A DNA stretch of 58,086 nt from Calidifonticultor sp964387355 (GCA_964387355.1 CAYLWJ010000015.1:1-58086); one strand, 5' to 3'. Counted from the first letter of the stretch, positions 34,623-43,121 are shown. The notes: a model not told the origin generated them from the sequence alone. Numbers and translations: made by a program.

Positions 34623-36044
34623 ATGTTAAAGGAATATAGAAGTATAACTAACATTACTGGGCCACTTGTTATTGTGGAAGGTGTTGATGGTGTAAAATAT
34701 GAAGAGTTAGTGGAACTTGTTTTAGATGATGGCTCAGTTCGCACGGGACGTGTTTTAGAGGTTGAAAGAGATAAAGCATTAATTCAAGTGTTTGAAGGTA
34801 CAAGATCGATTGAAACTGAAAAGACAAGAGTCCGATTTTTAGGCAGGGGCATTCGTATGAATGTATCCTCTGATATTTTAGGTAAAGTTTTTGATGGACT
34901 TGGAAAGCCAAAAACAATTCAAGATAATATTTTGCCTGAAAAAAGCCTTGATATTAATGGCTCACCAATAAATCCATATTCAAGAGACTATCCAAATGAA
35001 TTTATACAAACCGGTATTTCAGCAATTGATGGCCTAAATACATTAGTAAGAGGACAGAAGCTCCCAATTTTCTCTGGTTCTGGGCTTCCGCATAATAAAA
35101 TTGCTGCTCAAATTGCCAGACAAGCAACTGTTTTAAGTCAAAAGGAAGAATTTGCAGTAGTATTTGTTGCTATGGGAATAACATTTGAAGAAGCAGAATT
35201 TTTTATATCTGATTTTAAAAAAACAGGGGCTATTAACAGAGCAGTTTTAATTTTGAATCTGGCAGATGACCCAGCAATTGAAAGAATTGCAGCTCCACGT
35301 GTTGGGCTAACATGCGCAGAGTATCTTGCTTTTGAAAAAGGCATGCATGTTTTGGTAATTTTAACAGACATGACTAATTATTGCGAAGCTTTAAAAGAAA
35401 TATCTGCTGCAAGAAAAGAGGTACCAGGCAGAAGAGGGTATCCAGGGTATATGTATACAGACTTGGCAACTATTTATGAAAGAGCAGGCAGAATTAAGGG
35501 ACTTAAAGGCTCAATCACTCAGATACCAATGCTTACTATGCCAGAGGACGATAAAACTCATCCAATACCAGATTTAACAGGTTATATTACTGAAGGCCAA
35601 ATAATTTTATCAAGGTCTCTTCACAAGAAAAAAATTTCGCCACCTATAGATGTGCTACCATCTCTTTCCAGGCTAAAGGATAAGGGTATTGGGAAAGGCA
35701 AAACTCGTGAAGATCATGCAGATCTTTTTAACCAATTATATGCTGCTTACGCTAGAGGAAAAGAAGTTCAAGAACTTGCAGTAATCCTTGGGGAGGCAGC
35801 TTTATCAGATATTGATAAAATTTATTATAAATTTGCAGAAACTTTTGAGCAAGAATATGTTTCTCAAGGTGATTATGAGAACAGAGGTATTGACTATACG
35901 CTTGATTTGGGATGGAAATTGTTATCAGTATTTCCAAGGATTGAACTAAAGAGAATTAGGGATGAGTTCTTAGATAAATATCTGAAAAAATTTGCTAAAG
36001 AAGTTTCTGTAAATAATGCTGAAAAAGTTTCTGTAAATGATTAA
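34623..36044 (+). CDS. ntpB: V-type ATPase regulatory subunit B
   Basis: The 473-residue subunit B alternates with A in the head and lacks a true Walker A: the equivalent loop reads FSGSGLPHNKIAAQI (near 157-171), which is the family norm. Other blocks are QTGISAIDGLNTLVRGQKLP, SAARKEVPGRRGYPGYMYTDLA and SLSRLKDKGIGKGKTREDH. GGGGG lies 7 bases before the ATG. The C terminus carries a short duplicated EVSVNNAEKVSVND segment, another sign of slippage. The following spacer is a 12-bp repeat array. Confidence 0.97.
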   Translation: MLKEYRSITNITGPLVIVEGVDGVKYEELVELVLDDGSVRTGRVLEVERDKALIQVFEGTRSIETEKTRVRFLGRGIRMNVSSDILGKVFDGLGKPKTIQDNILPEKSLDINGSPINPYSRDYPNEFIQTGISAIDGLNTLVRGQKLPIFSGSGLPHNKIAAQIARQATVLSQKEEFAVVFVAMGITFEEAEFFISDFKKTGAINRAVLILNLADDPAIERIAAPRVGLTCAEYLAFEKGMHVLVILTDMTNYCEALKEISAARKEVPGRRGYPGYMYTDLATIYERAGRIKGLKGSITQIPMLTMPEDDKTHPIPDLTGYITEGQIILSRSLHKKKISPPIDVLPSLSRLKDKGIGKGKTREDHADLFNQLYAAYARGKEVQELAVILGEAALSDIDKIYYKFAETFEQEYVSQGDYENRGIDYTLDLGWKLLSVFPRIELKRIRDEFLDKYLKKFAKEVSVNNAEKVSVND

Positions 36045-36070
36045 GTAAATAATTTATAAAGTCTAAATTA

Positions 36071-36160
36071 TTTTTAATAGGTTTTTTAATAGGCTTTTTA
36101 ATAATTTTTTAATAGGCTTTTTAATAGGGTTTTTTATTAGCTTTTTATTATAGGTTTTTG
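36071..36160. repeat. About 12-bp tandem repeats between ntpB and ntpD
   Basis: About seven units based on TTTTTAATAGGC (11 to 13 bp each) fill the spacer between ntpB and ntpD. The T-rich tracts face the direction of transcription, so they may affect read-through into ntpD. Confidence 0.85.
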
Positions 36161-36191
36161 TAATAATTTATAATAAGTTTTGGGGGAGAGG

Positions 36192-36812
36192 ATGCTGGCT
36201 GGTGTTAATCCAACTAGAATGGAACTTCAAAGATTAAAAAAGAGGCTAATTTTAGCTTTAAGAGGCCATAAGCTTTTAAAAGATAAACGTGATGAGTTAA
36301 TGCGAAGACTACTGGAAATAATTGAAGAAGTAAAAACTCTTCGCTTATCAATTGAAAATGAATTTCAAAGTATTTTGGAAGGTTTTATGCTTGCGAGTGC
36401 CTTAACAGGGCCTAACCAAACAGAGCAAGCTTTACTTTTAATAAATAAAAAGGTTTTTATTTCTGTAAGTGAAAAAAACATAATGAGTGTAAAAGTTCCT
36501 GTTTTTGAAAAAGAAGTTTCAGGAGAAATAATAAATTATGGATTTTTAAACACAACTGGTGAGCTTGATTTATCATTAATAAAGTTTGAAAAATTTTTAG
36601 AAGCATTACTAAAGCTTGCTGAAAAAGAAAAAACTGTAAATCTTTTAGCAAATGAAGTTGAAGAAACTAGAAGAAGAGTAAACGCTTTAGAATATAGATT
36701 AATACCTGAAATTGAAGAAACCATTAAATATATAACTATGAAACTTTCAGAAACTGAAAGATCAAATACTGTAAGACTAATGAAAGTAAAAGATATAGTA
36801 AGAAGCCATTGA
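36192..36812 (+). CDS. ntpD: V-type ATPase subunit D
   Basis: Subunit D is the central rotor shaft. The 206-residue protein is a long coiled coil with the family N terminus NPTRMELQRLKKRLILALRG and a matching C-terminal helix (about 155-200). I place the start at ATG 36192, because GGGGGAGAGG just before it is the ribosome site; the in-frame TTG at 36180 would have the ribosome site inside the gene. It closes the ntpFIKECGABD set and is followed by converging genes on the minus strand. Confidence 0.95.
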   Translation: MLAGVNPTRMELQRLKKRLILALRGHKLLKDKRDELMRRLLEIIEEVKTLRLSIENEFQSILEGFMLASALTGPNQTEQALLLINKKVFISVSEKNIMSVKVPVFEKEVSGEIINYGFLNTTGELDLSLIKFEKFLEALLKLAEKEKTVNLLANEVEETRRRVNALEYRLIPEIEETIKYITMKLSETERSNTVRLMKVKDIVRSH

Positions 36813-36827
36813 TAAAAATTCAAAATT

Positions 36828-36872
36828 TTTAAAAGCTTTAAGATTTTGGCCTAAAAACTTTTAAATTTTTTT
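36828..36872 (+). terminator. Possible terminator after the V-ATPase operon
   Basis: Arms TTTAAAAG (36828-36835) and CTTTTAAA (36858-36865) are followed by seven T residues. The stem is AT-rich and the loop is 22 bases, so this is a weak candidate; it slightly overlaps the 3' end of the converging ccdA-like gene. Confidence 0.4.
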
Positions 36873-37563
36873 AAAATCCCAAATAAAACATATAAAATGC
36901 AAGTAGTAAAATTAAGGTGCCTAAAATAATTTTTATGACTTTACTAGCTCGGCCATATTTTTCATTTGTTGTAATTTTTTTAACAAAGCCTATAGAAGTG
37001 CCAGCAATAAGGACAAGAATACTGTGGCCTAAAGAATATAATAAAAGCAACATCACACCCCATAAAAGTTTCCCTTGTGAAGCAACCAAGGCTAAAAGTG
37101 CTATTAGAACAGGTGTTGCACATGGAGATGAAAAAATACCACCAAGGATTCCTGCAATAAGTGAGCCTATGTAACCTTTTTTCCTATTCTTACTTATTAA
37201 AAGAGTAGATGGGATGAAATTAAATACCTCCCATATTTGAAGGGCCATAAGAACCATTAATACACCTAAAATAATATACCACCAAGAAGCTGCCCTTCCG
37301 ATTAATTTACCAGCTAGTGATGCAATTACAGCTAACAAGGTAAAAGTAACAGCCATTCCAAGAGAGAAAATAAGTGATAATTTAAAAGATTTCTTTGTGT
37401 CATTATCTCCAGTTCCACCAACATATGCTATTACTAGTGGAATAGTAGAAAGTGAACATGGGGAAAATGCTGTTAAAATGCCTGAAATGACAGCAAGGAT
37501 AGGAGCAAGCCAAATATTGTTCTTAATTAACGTTGATAAGGTTTCAAGCCATTGATTAATCAT
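36871..37563 (-). CDS. CcdA/DsbD-type thiol transport membrane protein
   Basis: The 230-residue protein has about six membrane segments and the two conserved family cysteines: Cys36 in FSPCSLSTIPLV and Cys148 in SSPCATPVLI. CcdA-type proteins pass electrons from cytosolic thioredoxin across the membrane to extracytoplasmic thiol-disulfide proteins, for cytochrome c maturation or protein disulfide repair. Its start overlaps the stop of the upstream thioredoxin gene by four bases (ATGA), so the two are translated together and presumably work as a pair. Confidence 0.9.
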   Translation of the reverse strand: MINQWLETLSTLIKNNIWLAPILAVISGILTAFSPCSLSTIPLVIAYVGGTGDNDTKKSFKLSLIFSLGMAVTFTLLAVIASLAGKLIGRAASWWYIILGVLMVLMALQIWEVFNFIPSTLLISKNRKKGYIGSLIAGILGGIFSSPCATPVLIALLALVASQGKLLWGVMLLLLYSLGHSILVLIAGTSIGFVKKITTNEKYGRASKVIKIILGTLILLLAFYMFYLGF

Positions 37564-38300
37564 TTTATACCCATCTCTTTAAATATTTCTTTTATTTGTT
37601 CTTCTGTTAGAGCACCCTGGTGTGCTGTAAAGACATGTTTCCCAGAATCCCTTAAGTAATACATCAACATTTGTTTTTCTTCAGGATTAGATGGGACGTA
37701 TGGATTACCATGTGCATCAAAGAAAAATTGAGTAGGTATAACCTGCAGTGGAAATCCTGCTGCTGCATCAGGATATTTCCACACATCAACAAACTTAACT
37801 ATTACTTTACCTTGCCATTCTTTATTTAGTTTTTCAAGCACTGGGGCCATTTGTTTACAAGGCATACATTCATCTGCACCAAAATCTATTAGAATTGGCA
37901 AGCCATATAATTTAAGTTTATCTAGGTTTAAATTGCTTGTGGCAAGTAAAAAATCAGGATTAACTTTTTTTTGTTCTTCAGTAGATTCGGCTTCTTTTGA
38001 AGTTGAGCCATATGTTTCTTCTGAATTAACTGTAGTAGTTTCAGAAGCGTTTGTATTAGAAGAATTATCGTTTATATTATCTGTATTTTGTTTCTCTGTT
38101 TCTTCTGTAGAATCTAATTCGCTATCTTTTTTATCAACATCAGTATTGATATCAGTCGTAGTTTCAGTTATTTCAATTGCAGCCAACTTTTGTTTTTCTT
38201 GTTTTTCCTTAAAAAACCATATAAAAGCAATTACTACTATTATAACTATTGGTATTATAATTTTTAATGCAAGATTTCTTTTTTTGTTGCTATTATTCAT
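37560..38300 (-). CDS. Membrane-anchored thioredoxin-fold protein
   Basis: The 246-residue protein has an N-terminal anchor (about 12-30), a long Thr/Ser/Asn/Glu-rich spacer (about 42-112), and a thioredoxin domain with active site CMPC (Cys145, Cys148) and a cis-proline in VIPTQFFF. It should sit on the outer face of the membrane. The ATG at 38300 is preferred because AAAGGTGG lies just upstream; an in-frame GTG three codons earlier falls inside that ribosome site. It overlaps the ccdA-like gene by four bases. CcdA would supply its reducing power. The low-complexity spacer resembles inserts elsewhere in this window. Confidence 0.9.
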   Translation of the reverse strand: MNNSNKKRNLALKIIIPIVIIVVIAFIWFFKEKQEKQKLAAIEITETTTDINTDVDKKDSELDSTEETEKQNTDNINDNSSNTNASETTTVNSEETYGSTSKEAESTEEQKKVNPDFLLATSNLNLDKLKLYGLPILIDFGADECMPCKQMAPVLEKLNKEWQGKVIVKFVDVWKYPDAAAGFPLQVIPTQFFFDAHGNPYVPSNPEEKQMLMYYLRDSGKHVFTAHQGALTEEQIKEIFKEMGIK

Positions 38301-38711
38301 AGAAACCACCTTTTTTATCTACAGTACCCATTAAACATTTATAGCTGATTTATAGATGTAGTTATTTTTTAAATATCTATTTTATTGTATTGACTGAATT
38401 TGACATTATTGTATTGTCTTGATTTGGCCAATATTATAGAATGTATGTTAAAATAAATTCAATATAAATTAATATTTCGCTAATTTCGCTAATTATATTA
38501 ATTTATTTTATTTAAAATAAAATACACTATATATAATTATATTTATATATTTAGATTTATCAATAACAATTTCTATTTTTTATATATTTCACTTTTATTA
38601 AATTATATTACAATAAAGTACAATAAATTTGCCACTTTTGGTTACTGAGGACTTTGATTAAATTCTTAACGTTAAAATTATTAATATACCAATAACTAAT
38701 CTACATATTCT
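38301..38711. other. AT-rich spacer at the edge of a decayed region
   Basis: About 410 bp without a gene. Promoter-like hexamers such as TTGACA at 38400 occur but with poor partners. It separates the redox pair from the glycosyltransferase pseudogene. Confidence 0.5.
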
Positions 38712-39344
38712 ATGAAAATATCTATTTTAACACTTGGAACAAGAGGCGATGTTAAGCCATTTATAGCTCTTGCCATTGGAATAAAAAACAGGGGCTTTAA
38801 TAAAAAAATCTGTGCTCCAAAAAGTTTTAAGGAACTTATGGAGGAAAGCAGCATAAAAATCTGCCCTGTAAGTTCAGATTATAGGTAGTTTCTTAATTCT
38901 GATGAAGGAAAAAAACTTTTAAAGTATTACCCATTTAGCCTTCTATTTAATTTTAAAAAAGTAATCCTTTATTTTATATATAAAGGATTTGATAATTTTT
39001 GGCAATATTCAAAAGACTCTAACCTTATTATTTATCATCCAAAAGTACTTATTGCACTAGACATTGCCCAGAAATTAAATACCCCCTGCATAATTGCAAA
39101 AATAGTCCCAATGCTATCAAAAACTTCCGAGTTTATAAATCCTTCACTTAAAGTATTTATTTATACGCCTGGCTGATTAAATAAATTAAGATACTCTTTA
39201 AACAGCCTTTTGCAGCTTCATTGCACCCTTAATTATAAGATTATTGGAAAACTTTTAGCCAGGATGGTATACTTGAGTAAAAGAAAAAAAGATTTTAGCA
39301 ATATAGAAGGCAAATTCAATAATCTTAAAATCTTTAATAACTAG
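38712..39344 (+). pseudogene. Decayed GT28/UDP-glycosyltransferase-like gene fragment
   Basis: An ATG at 38712 begins MKISILTLGTRGDVKPFIAL, the unmistakable N terminus of macrolide/sterol-type UDP-glycosyltransferases. The same frame continues for 210 codons but is broken by TAG at 38886-38888 and TGA at 39174-39176 before a final TAG at 39342. Similarity to the family continues past the first stop (SDEGKKLL aligns with the usual loop). The C-terminal nucleotide-sugar domain of about 200 residues is missing entirely. No frameshift is needed to read it, so this is a stop-interrupted, truncated relic. Neither stop sits where a Trp or another recoded residue would be expected. Confidence 0.8.
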
Positions 39345-39375
39345 TGTAATTATAAATAATTAAGAGGACTTTAAA

Positions 39376-39885
39376 ATGAATAATAAAATCTACATTTCTA
39401 CTTTATTTATTTTTTGGATTACAGTTGCTTTCTTTATTCTAACCATTGCAAATATTTTTATTATGAATTTATTTGACCTGTTTAACAGGTATCTATTCTT
39501 TGCATTAGCGTTTGTTTTACCATGTCTGGGCATAGCACTTATTATTTTAGCAGTTAAAGCAAAGTTTACCAGGATTTCAAAAGCATTTTTTATTCTTACA
39601 GGAGTTTCAGCTATTGGTATAGTTGTAGGCTCAGTTCTTCATAATCTTGTATATGCACTTTTTATAAAAATTTTTGGAGAAGGCTTCTGGAGAGGTATGG
39701 GAGATGAGCCAGTATTTTTTATCTGTGCTACAATTGTGTGTCCTTTAGCCCTACTGGTTGGCATAATTTGCAGCATAGTATTAATAGCAAATAAAAAAGT
39801 CATACTCCCTATATATTGCTTATTGTTGCGTTATTGTTGGCCCAAAATTAAAAATAACAACTATCAAAAATACAATAGAGCCTAA
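39376..39885 (+). CDS. Small hydrophobic membrane protein, unknown
   Basis: The 169-residue protein has four membrane segments (about 7-30, 38-60, 68-90 and 110-138) and a basic C-terminal tail. I do not recognise the family; the layout is like DUF4190-type small membrane proteins. Its ATG has GAGG upstream. The last 66 bases overlap the 3' end of the converging minus-strand gene, so the basic tail may be recently acquired. It lies in an accessory stretch beside a pseudogene and toxin-antitoxin genes. Confidence 0.5.
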   Translation: MNNKIYISTLFIFWITVAFFILTIANIFIMNLFDLFNRYLFFALAFVLPCLGIALIILAVKAKFTRISKAFFILTGVSAIGIVVGSVLHNLVYALFIKIFGEGFWRGMGDEPVFFICATIVCPLALLVGIICSIVLIANKKVILPIYCLLLRYCWPKIKNNNYQKYNRA

Positions 39886-40173
39886 TATTATTCCTGTAAT
39901 ATCAAAAGCTTTAAAAAGTGCAATGCTATGAAGTCTTTTTTTTACCTGTAAAAGGTCAACACTTCCACATATTATTGCAACTATGGGCAAAGCAAGCCCA
40001 AGAACAGATACGATAACAGTACTAAATATCTTGGATGTTATATCAGTATTAAGATAACTGGAAAACAACATTTTAAGAGCTGCTAGAGAGAAGACAGTAA
40101 GTGATAATATGCCGGTAATAAATGATGTCATTGGAAGGTTTTGGTATTTCTTGGAATTAGTTAAATTATTCAT
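39820..40173 (-). CDS. Small membrane protein, DUF4190-like
   Basis: This 117-residue protein has a polar N terminus and three membrane segments (about 15-37, 50-72 and 90-110). The pattern, with a short linker containing GSVDLLQVKKRLHSIA between the last two segments, resembles DUF4190-type proteins that recur in low-GC and actinobacterial genomes, but the match is from memory. Its ribosome site, GGGGGG, is a little far from the start. The 3' end overlaps the converging gene by 66 bp. Function unknown. Confidence 0.5.
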   Translation of the reverse strand: MNNLTNSKKYQNLPMTSFITGILSLTVFSLAALKMLFSSYLNTDITSKIFSTVIVSVLGLALPIVAIICGSVDLLQVKKRLHSIALFKAFDITGIILGSIVFLIVVIFNFGPTITQQ

Positions 40174-40845
40174 TTGACAAGCCCCCCTAATATGGAAAAT
40201 TTTTATTTTTCACATTCATTATACACTTATAATTTTTAAAAATAAAAAAACTTTATAAAAGGCTAAATGACACTAAATTTTTAGTTTTGTAATAAAAGAC
40301 TATAACATTTTAAATATTTTCATTTTTCAAAATCAAGATAAAAAAATGGGTATTAAAAATGCCAAAAGATTCGATAGCTTTATACAGAATAAACTTAATG
40401 TTTAGATTTCTAGCGAACAGATTCTTGAAAGTATTAGAGATAGGAGATGGCTTTAAACGAATAAGCTTATTTTGAATTTATTTATGTGATATATGTACCG
40501 GCTTGGCTGCCTAAAGTTATAAAATTTCTAACTGCTTTATCAAGGGAATAATAGCTATTAATAATTTATTTATATAATTTATGCATCTAGTTTTTAATAG
40601 TTTGCTATTATGATAAAATAATAAAAAATAATAGTGATAAATACCACTATAGTTAATAATTATTATTAAGATTTATATCTATTTAATTTGGTAATAAATG
40701 AACATTAAAATTAAAATAGTTTACTAGAAAGGTGGATACTCTGGTTAGATAAAATTCTTGAATATAATTGAGTATAATAAGACTTAATAATTTTTTTATG
40801 TAATTAAATTTTAAAAAAAAACAAAACATATTGTTGGAGCATAAA
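40174..40845. other. Gene-poor spacer with a possible small gene remnant
   Basis: These 672 bp hold no intact gene. At 40346-40456 a 36-codon frame (MGIKNAKRFDSFIQNKLNV, a TAG at 40403, then ISSEQILESIRDRRWL) reads like the N terminus of a small regulatory protein or antitoxin broken by one stop. The rest is AT-rich. The overall picture is a decayed accessory segment before hicB. Confidence 0.35.
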
Positions 40846-41079
40846 ATGAAAAAAAATATTTATGATTTCAAAGTTATTATTGAACCAGATGAATTAGGGG
40901 GATTTGTTATTACCTGCCCCTCGCTTCAAGGTTGCTATTCTCAAGGTGATACAATTGATGAAGCTTTAGAAAATATTAAAGAGGCAATTCTTCTTTGTTT
41001 AGAAGATTTAGAATCAATGGGTGAAAAAGTTCCTGATCCTTCAAAATTATTAATTGGAAGTGTTCTTATTACTAAATAG
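40846..41079 (+). CDS. hicB: HicB family antitoxin
   Basis: The 77-residue protein has the partial RNase-H-like HicB fold: YDFKVIIEPDELGGFVITCP, then LQGCYSQGDTIDEALENIKEAI, the family signature. It lacks a C-terminal DNA-binding domain, as in the short antitoxins. It should neutralise HicA by covering its active site. I place the start at ATG 40846, with GGAG six bases upstream; the frame opens further upstream at TTG codons that lie in the ribosome-site region. hicA follows after 2 bp. Confidence 0.92.
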   Translation: MKKNIYDFKVIIEPDELGGFVITCPSLQGCYSQGDTIDEALENIKEAILLCLEDLESMGEKVPDPSKLLIGSVLITK

Positions 41080-41081
41080 AT

Positions 41082-41315
41082 ATGAAATTACCTATAATTT
41101 CAGGAAAAGATACAATAAGAGTCTTTGAAAAAATTGGCTACAGAATTGTAAGGCAAAAGAGAAGCCATGTTAGACTTCGTGATAATAGTAACCCATATCA
41201 TAAACCTATAACAATACCAAATCATAAAGTTTTAAAACCAGGTTTGCTAAGAAAATTAATCAAAGATGCCAATTTATCAGTTGAGGAATTCTTATCATTA
41301 ATCAAGGATTTATAA
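41082..41315 (+). CDS. hicA: HicA family mRNA interferase toxin
   Basis: HicA is a small double-stranded-RNA-binding-fold RNase that cleaves mRNA when free of HicB. The 77-residue protein has the core SGKDTIRVFEKIGYRIVRQK followed by the catalytic histidine in RSHVRL and the family tail PNHKVLKPGLLRKLIKDANLS. Gene order here is antitoxin first. The 2-bp gap to hicB and the absence of a separate ribosome site suggest translational coupling. It appears intact. Confidence 0.92.
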   Translation: MKLPIISGKDTIRVFEKIGYRIVRQKRSHVRLRDNSNPYHKPITIPNHKVLKPGLLRKLIKDANLSVEEFLSLIKDL

Positions 41316-41382
41316 AAAAATGTCTGCTTAAAGTTACAAAGCTTCGAACTAATTATTAAAATAATCGCTCTCTTTAAAAAGT

Positions 41383-41598
41383 TTATTTTTCCAGAATATC
41401 TTCAATTTTAACAAAATCAGATTCTGAAGAACTTTCTCTAACTTCATATTCTTCAATTATTTCCCTATCTTTAATTTCTTCATATAAATCCAAAAGTGAT
41501 TTTTTTATTAGGTGCGAAGAATCACAATGAAAATATTTCTTCAATGCTTCCAAAATTTTTTCCTCTTTTGAATTAAATCTTACAGAGATTACTGCCAT
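41383..41598 (-). CDS. Ribbon-helix-helix type antitoxin
   Basis: The 71-residue protein begins MAVISVRFNSKEEKILEALKK, the strand-helix pattern of RHH antitoxins (DUF6290/RelB-like) and ends in an acidic tail (about 40-71) suited to wrapping a basic toxin. It starts 10 bp inside the toxin gene that precedes it on this strand, so the toxin is translated first, reversing the usual order of relBE-type modules. Its last base lies 68 bp from hicA, which converges on it. Confidence 0.8.
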   Translation of the reverse strand: MAVISVRFNSKEEKILEALKKYFHCDSSHLIKKSLLDLYEEIKDREIIEEYEVRESSSESDFVKIEDILEK

Positions 41599-41858
41599 TT
41601 GTCGTATACCTCTTCTCGTTTACCAATATGTATAACATAAAAATCATTCTCTAAAATATAAAAAATCGCTCTATACTTACCTTTCCTCAGTCTATAGTAT
41701 TCTCTCTTATAATTACCCTTAATTTTTTTTATGTCAAATAGATTCATGTCTTTTGTCAACTCCAGTGATAAAAAAGCATTATGAAAAAGTCTTAGAATTC
41801 TTTTTGGTATTTCACCTTTTTTATAACTCTTCTGGATCGACTTTTCATAATGAATCAT
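41589..41858 (-). CDS. RelE/ParE-type toxin
   Basis: The roughly 89-residue basic protein has RelE/ParE-fold features: a basic helical N terminus (YEKSIQKSYKKGEIPKRI), then KKIKGNYKREYYRLRKGKYRAIFYILENDFYVIHIGKREEVY, which is the typical L-x-G ... YRxRxGxYRxxY ... I-xxIxHRxxVY pattern. RelE toxins cut mRNA on the ribosome; ParE toxins hit gyrase; I cannot separate them here. I use the ATG at 41858; a TTG six codons earlier (41876) is also possible. The antitoxin gene overlaps its 3' end by 10 bp. Confidence 0.82.
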   Translation of the reverse strand: MIHYEKSIQKSYKKGEIPKRILRLFHNAFLSLELTKDMNLFDIKKIKGNYKREYYRLRKGKYRAIFYILENDFYVIHIGKREEVYDKWQ

Positions 41859-41916
41859 GTAAACAATGTAATACAATTAGATTATTTTGTCAAGCAAGAA
41901 TTCTATAATTTAAGCC

Positions 41917-41990
41917 TGGCTGGGGAGAGAGGATTCGAACCCCTGCTATACGGGCCAGAGCCGCATGTCCTACCGCTAGACGACTCCCCA
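41917..41990 (-). tRNA. tRNA-Gln (CUG)
   Basis: The minus strand folds into a cloverleaf. Acceptor arms TGGGGAG and CTCCCCA pair fully, with the U1-A72 pair typical of tRNA-Gln. The anticodon loop CTCTGGC gives anticodon CTG, the T arm reads AGGGG-TTCGAAT-CCTCT, the discriminator is G, and CCA is encoded. Total length is 74 bases. It lies 58 bp upstream (on its strand) of the RelE-type toxin gene, at the edge of the decayed accessory segment. Confidence 0.95.
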
Positions 41991-42130
41991 AATCCAATAT
42001 CAAAAAATAATAGATAAATTTAAGTTTAAATGGTATTTCTAATTTAATTATTTAATTAAAAAATATTTTTTCAAATTTAATATGCAATTTTATATATAAC
42101 AAATACAGCAATTTTATAAAAAATTAATTT

Positions 42131-42343
42131 CTAACTTTGTCCACATTCCGGGCAGATTGTCGATTCAGCAGGAATTGGTTTTCCGCAGTTTTTACAAATC
42201 ACAACTGTAACATTACAAGTCTTACAGTATGGCAGTCCCTGAACTTCTAATTCGCTATCGCAAAATGGACATTTACATACATTTGATTTATTTTCCTTAT
42301 TTTCTTTTTCTTTATTAATATTTCCTTCATTTTTTAATGACAT
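42131..42343 (-). CDS. Small double zinc-ribbon protein
   Basis: The 70-residue protein starts with a Lys/Glu/Asn-rich stretch (1-20) and then carries CPFC and CKTC (first ribbon) and CKNC and CPEC (second ribbon), eight cysteines in four CxxC pairs. Such proteins bind zinc and often nucleic acid or protein partners, but nothing here names the partner. It ends 141 bp from the tRNA gene and lies downstream of iscU on the same strand. Confidence 0.75.
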   Translation of the reverse strand: MSLKNEGNINKEKENKENKSNVCKCPFCDSELEVQGLPYCKTCNVTVVICKNCGKPIPAESTICPECGQS

Positions 42344-42392
42344 TTAAATATCACCTTATATTTCCTAATTACTAATTAATATTTTACCAATC

Positions 42393-42770
42393 TTATTTTT
42401 TATGTTTTTTTAAGTAATCTTTTATTGCTGCATGAAGAGCATCTGCACCTAAATTAGAGCAATGCAGTTTGTTTTTTGGCAATCCACCTAATTCATCAGC
42501 AACATCTTTGTTTGTAATTTTTAAAGCTTCTTCTAAAGTTTTACCCTTAGCTAAATCACTAACCATACTTGAAACAGCAATTGCTGCACCGCATCCAAAG
42601 GTTTTAAATTTAACATCTTCAATTATATTATCTTTAACTTTTATATAAAAAGTCATCATATCACCACAAACAGGATTTCCAACTTCTCCAACTCCATCTG
42701 CATCTTTAATTTCACCTACATTATGCGGATTCATAAAATGCTGCATAACTTTTTCATTATATTGAACCAT
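42393..42770 (-). CDS. iscU: Fe-S cluster scaffold IscU/NifU N-terminal domain
   Basis: IscU assembles nascent [2Fe-2S] clusters from iron and persulfide sulfur. The 125-residue protein keeps the three cluster cysteines Cys35 (NPVCGD), Cys60 (FGCGAA) and Cys104 (LHCSNL) and Asp37. The LPPVK chaperone-recognition motif of proteobacterial IscU is absent: the region reads LGGLPKNKLHC, as in NifU-type scaffolds of anaerobes and archaea. It lies 351 bp downstream of the cysteine-desulfurase-like gene on the same strand and should be its partner. Confidence 0.95.
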   Translation of the reverse strand: MVQYNEKVMQHFMNPHNVGEIKDADGVGEVGNPVCGDMMTFYIKVKDNIIEDVKFKTFGCGAAIAVSSMVSDLAKGKTLEEALKITNKDVADELGGLPKNKLHCSNLGADALHAAIKDYLKKHKK

Positions 42771-43121
42771 CTTTTACCTCTTACTTTAACTTTAATTTAA
42801 ATTTGAATCTTACTTTTTATCTTGTTTTATTTTAATTTTTAAACCATATTTGTTTTTAGCTATAAAATTATATCCAAAATTATATCTTAAAAATTAATTT
42901 TATTAAATTAACAAAATGTTATTTTTTTATACTATATTTTTATTTAAAATACTATTTTTTATTTTAATTTTTATTCTAATTTTAATTTTATTTTAATATA
43001 TATTTTCATAGTTGAGTCTGCTGACAATAACATACAAATAATATACATCAAGAAAATTAATTTTAAAAAAATCAAAATAATTAAAATAATTAAAATAATT
43101 AATTTTTAAAACGCATTTTTG
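42771..43121. other. Spacer between iscS and iscU
   Basis: Roughly 350 bp, very AT-rich, with a three-copy 9-bp run (AAAATAATT-like, about 43074-43102) and several TTTTAATTTTA-type repeats. I see no gene. Confidence 0.5.

Noticed and set aside
38400..38440. Promoter formed by TTGACA and TATAGA hexamers
   Set aside because: The spacing between usable -35 and -10 hexamers is wrong in every combination I tried.
38886..39176. Stop-codon recoding (pyrrolysine or selenocysteine) in the glycosyltransferase frame
   Set aside because: Neither stop is at a catalytic position, there is no visible SECIS-like stem just after the TGA, and the C-terminal half is missing, so a pseudogene is simpler.
38310..41990. 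A complete mobile element or prophage ending at tRNA-Gln
   Set aside because: No integrase, transposase or duplicated tRNA 3' end is visible; the stretch looks decayed rather than mobile.
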